Source: an uncultured Lachnospiraceae bacterium (GTDB lineage: Bacteria; Bacillota; Clostridia; Lachnospirales; Lachnospiraceae). Taken from it: DNA of 64,000 nucleotides. The DNA lies in contig CANPIM010000008.1 in the NCBI GenBank assembly GCA_947574135.1, forward strand, positions 1 through 64,000, written 5' to 3'. The notes below the pieces were generated by a model. The model did no database searches, had not been told where the DNA came from, and saw only the letters and a list, made by a program, of their open reading frames with translations. Numbering within the stretch: the first letter of the stretch is position 1; each line of letters begins with the position of its first letter. Positions 61,690 to 64,000 of this stretch are shown one piece after another. The position numbers were made by a program, and so were the translations under genes.

Positions 61690-63147
61690 GTGGACGAGAA
61701 AGATTTTCGGGAAATTATAGATTTAGAGGATACTAGGGATAGCAAAGCTTCGCAGGCAGAGGAAAAGGAGAGCAGGGAAGAGGACGAATACGAGGAGGTA
61801 TGCGTGCTCTGTCACCGTCCGGAGAGCAAGGCGGGCCGGCTGATTACCCTGACCAAGGGGATCTGTATCTGCCCGGAGTGTATGCAGAAAACCATGGACA
61901 CCATTCAGGGGAAGGATGTGGATTATGGAAAGATGCCGGACTTTTCCAAGATGCCCAATATCAGCTTTCTGAATCTGGCGGATCTGCAGAATATGATTCC
62001 TCAGCGGCAGAAGGTGAAGAAGAAAAAGGAGAAGGAAGAGGAGGCAAAGCCTCTGGACATCCGGCAGATTCCTCCGCCTCACAAGATCAAGGCCAGCCTG
62101 GATGAATACGTCATTGGGCAGGAGCAGGCCAAAAAGGTTATTTCTGTGGCTGTGTACAATCATTATAAGCGGGTGGCCACCAATACCATGGATGATATTG
62201 AGATAGAAAAGTCCAATATGCTTATGATTGGGCCCACAGGCAGCGGAAAGACTTATCTGGTAAAAACCCTGGCCCGGCTTCTGGATGTGCCCCTGGCCAT
62301 TGCGGATGCCACCTCCCTTACGGAGGCAGGCTATATTGGGGATGATATTGAAAGCGTGGTGTCCAAGCTTCTGGCAGCAGCGGACAATGATGTGGAGAAG
62401 GCGGAGCGTGGGATTATCTTTATTGACGAGATCGATAAGATTGCCAAGAAAAAGGATACCCATCACAGAGATGTAAGCGGGGAGTCTGTCCAGCAGGGAA
62501 TGCTAAAGCTCCTGGAGGGGGCGGAGGTGGAGGTTCCCGTGGGGGCCAACAGCAAGAATGCCATGGTGCCCCTGACCACGGTGAATACGAAAAATATTTT
62601 GTTTATCTGCGGGGGTGCCTTCCCGGAGCTGGAGAAGGTGATTAAGGAGCGGCTGAATAAAAAGAGCTCCATCGGCTTTCAGGCGGACTTAAAGGATAAA
62701 TATGATAAAGAGAAAAATCTTCTCTCCCGGGTCACGGTGGAGGATATCCGGAAATTTGGTATGATACCGGAGTTTATCGGCCGCCTGCCGGTGATTTTTA
62801 CCCTGAACAGTCTCACCCAGGAGATGCTGGTGCGGATTTTAAAGGAGCCTAAAAATGCCATTCTAAAGCAGTACCAGAAGCTTTTGGCCTTGGACGAGGT
62901 GAAGCTAAGCTTTGAGGAGGAGGCCCTGGAGGCCATTGCCCAAAAGGCGCTGGAAAAGGACACAGGGGCCCGGGCGCTGCGATCCATTATTGAGGATTTC
63001 ATGCTGGATATTATGTACGAGATCCCCAAGGATGACAACATTGGGGAGGTTACCATTACCCGGGAATATATCGAGCACACCGGGGGGCCCCGGATTATTA
63101 CCCGGGGGGTTATGGCGCTGCCGGATTCCCGGGGAGTTGGGGCGTGA
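61690..63147 (+). CDS. clpX: ClpX-family AAA+ unfoldase with acidic N-terminal extension
   Basis: The 485-residue protein is some 60 residues longer than usual ClpX. Residues 1-37 are strongly acidic; then a four-Cys zinc domain (CVLC, CPEC), a basic Lys/Glu-rich linker, Walker A GPTGSGKT, Walker B IIFIDEIDKI, pore loop GYIGDD and the IGF loop (SSIGFQA) that docks ClpP. The GTG at 61690 is the start because AAGGAG is five bases upstream and the earlier frame lies in the promoter. No clpP or tig gene is adjacent, so this may be a paralogue rather than the housekeeping clpX. Confidence 0.85.
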   Translation: MDEKDFREIIDLEDTRDSKASQAEEKESREEDEYEEVCVLCHRPESKAGRLITLTKGICICPECMQKTMDTIQGKDVDYGKMPDFSKMPNISFLNLADLQNMIPQRQKVKKKKEKEEEAKPLDIRQIPPPHKIKASLDEYVIGQEQAKKVISVAVYNHYKRVATNTMDDIEIEKSNMLMIGPTGSGKTYLVKTLARLLDVPLAIADATSLTEAGYIGDDIESVVSKLLAAADNDVEKAERGIIFIDEIDKIAKKKDTHHRDVSGESVQQGMLKLLEGAEVEVPVGANSKNAMVPLTTVNTKNILFICGGAFPELEKVIKERLNKKSSIGFQADLKDKYDKEKNLLSRVTVEDIRKFGMIPEFIGRLPVIFTLNSLTQEMLVRILKEPKNAILKQYQKLLALDEVKLSFEEEALEAIAQKALEKDTGARALRSIIEDFMLDIMYEIPKDDNIGEVTITREYIEHTGGPRIITRGVMALPDSRGVGA

Positions 63148-63303
63148 CAGATGTGAGGAATTTTCCGGGATCAGAGGAGAAGGGCTGGGAATAGTAAAAA
63201 TTGGATTACACGGAAGGGGAAAGTTGGTTTATACTGATAATATAGACACCTGGATCGCACGGATAAAAATGGATGTAGTGTGAAGAGACGGAAAGGAGCA
63301 GGT

Positions 63304-63606
63304 ATGGGAGCAGAATTTTGGGATGAAGTGGGGAGAAAGCTGTCGGGAGCCGCGGAGGCAGTGGGGAGAAAGACCAGCAAGATGACAGAGATTGCCAGGC
63401 TGAAGAATCAGATTTATGCTCTGGAGCGGGGCATGAACCGAGATTTTGCAGCTCTGGGAAAGCTGGTGTATGAAAAATATCTGGAAACCCAGGAGGCAGA
63501 AGAGGCATATCTGGAGCTGTGTGAGACCATTGCCCGGGAGGAAGTGTTGATCGATCAATACAAAGGCGAGATTGAAGAGCTGAAAGAGAAGAATGGATGC
63601 TTATGA
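63304..63606 (+). CDS. Small coiled-coil protein
   Basis: The 100-residue protein starts GAEFWDEVGRKLSGAAEAVG, an amphipathic region, then a long charged coiled coil (LKNQIYALERGMNRDF and onward). I do not recognise a named family, but small proteins of this pattern are common in clostridia. AAGGAG lies upstream of the ATG at 63304. Its stop overlaps the next start as ATGA. Confidence 0.65.
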   Translation: MGAEFWDEVGRKLSGAAEAVGRKTSKMTEIARLKNQIYALERGMNRDFAALGKLVYEKYLETQEAEEAYLELCETIAREEVLIDQYKGEIEELKEKNGCL

Positions 63607-64000
63607 AACCCATTGGAAATCAGAACAAACCACATGCAAAGAAGGGAGCTAGGATTCTTTGGGGTGGTTTGTTTTTTGTTACACTGGTATTTCATGGAAG
63701 CGCCCGAAAGGCGCCGGCCTTTGCCGAGTGGTATGCAAGGAGGATCTATCCCCTGCTGGTGGGGAGCGTGGGGCGGTTTTGTTCCCTGTTTCCCTTTTCC
63801 CTGTCAGAGCTTTTGCTAATGGCTTTCCTGGTCACTGTGCTGGGGTGGCTGGGGGTGGCCATCTGGCAGCTGAGCCTTTTGGTGAGAAGGAAGTTAGGCA
63901 TGACAAACCAAAGAGGGATTGCCCGATTTTGGAGAAGAAGCGGCGGGATAGCTTTGAAGGTGCTCCTTGTGCTTTTTGCCCTTTTTACCTTTCAGTGTGG
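63603..64000 (+). CDS. DUF3810-like membrane protein, cut by window end
   Basis: The frame is open from the ATG at 63603 to the last base, giving at least 132 residues. A basic start is followed by a membrane helix (ILWGGLFFVTLVFHG), the segment AEWYARRIYPLLVGSVG, a second helix (ELLLMAFLVTVLGWLGVAI) and the start of a third. This order matches the DUF3810 family, a probable membrane peptidase-like group of unproven function. It overlaps the preceding stop. Confidence 0.75.
   Translation, partial: MKPIGNQNKPHAKKGARILWGGLFFVTLVFHGSARKAPAFAEWYARRIYPLLVGSVGRFCSLFPFSLSELLLMAFLVTVLGWLGVAIWQLSLLVRRKLGMTNQRGIARFWRRSGGIALKVLLVLFALFTFQC

Noticed and set aside
62213..62240. CCAATATGCTTATG as a target of the guide-like sequence at 7513-7528
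   Set aside because: The similarity needs a gap and lies deep inside the ClpX-like coding region, so chance is the simpler explanation.
63613..63819. Frame with start near 63613
   Set aside because: It is a shadow of the DUF3810-like gene that begins at 63603 and runs off the window with clear membrane helices.
1..64000. CRISPR array or complete cas genes
   Set aside because: No regularly spaced identical repeats with unique spacers were seen; the only Cas12-related protein is the TnpB-like one.

Overview
The window looks like a chromosome segment of a Clostridia bacterium, most likely a Lachnospiraceae-type Bacillota (inference). The basis is strong AGGAGG-type ribosome binding sites, short-spaced operons with ATGA overlaps, T-run terminators, BspA-like surface proteins, a DUF58/transglutaminase-like set, GH29 fucosidases and CDP-glycerol polymer genes.

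Region by region. (1) 1-1239: the 3' end of tRNA-Thr(GGU), followed by a degraded integration scar. A damaged copy of the tRNA 3' end lies about 0.93 kb downstream, with two small minus-strand genes between. (2) 1240-4293: a large membrane hybrid histidine kinase. (3) 4409-7535: the most unusual part. A tyrosine recombinase is flanked by two inverted copies of a lox/dif-like site (10-bp arms, 7-bp spacer). It is followed by a TnpB-family protein whose three RuvC catalytic acidic residues all appear to be replaced, then by a structured, omega-RNA-like non-coding region. I read this as a candidate RNA-guided, nuclease-dead DNA-binding system with a recombinase-driven inversion switch. (4) 7566-37298: a 30-kb surface-glycan cluster. 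It holds CDP-glycerol/CDP-alcohol activating enzymes and polymerases, UDP-N-acetyl-L-fucosamine synthesis (capE/F/G type), a KdsB-type CMP-sugar synthetase, many glycosyltransferases, a WbsX protein split by a one-base frameshift, and two TIM-barrel isomerase-like proteins. Nine polypeptides carry the same small Rossmann-like module. No exporter, flippase or priming transferase is visible. Base composition alternates between AT-rich and GC-rich blocks, including one patch inside a single glycosyltransferase gene, which suggests repeated recombination.

(5) 37319-45274: a broken chemotaxis receptor gene, then a sugar-catabolic island. This has two GH29 alpha-L-fucosidases around an ABC importer (binding protein plus two permeases, no ATPase) and a divergent IclR-type regulator. 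Similar palindromes lie just downstream of both catabolic promoters. (6) 45461-54956: a second hybrid histidine kinase, a large BspA-like leucine-rich-repeat protein with a Glu/Pro/Ala-rich repetitive tail, and a MoxR ATPase - DUF58 - transglutaminase-like membrane protein trio. (7) 54959-59861: a promoter-led operon with a transglutaminase-like lipoprotein, a PilC-type membrane protein, four pilin-like small proteins and a PilT-type ATPase. (8) 60053-64000: an HtrA protease, a ClpX paralogue with an acidic N-terminal extension, a small coiled-coil protein, and the start of a DUF3810-like membrane protein cut by the window edge.

All calls come from reading the sequence. No database search, folding program or composition calculation was run.
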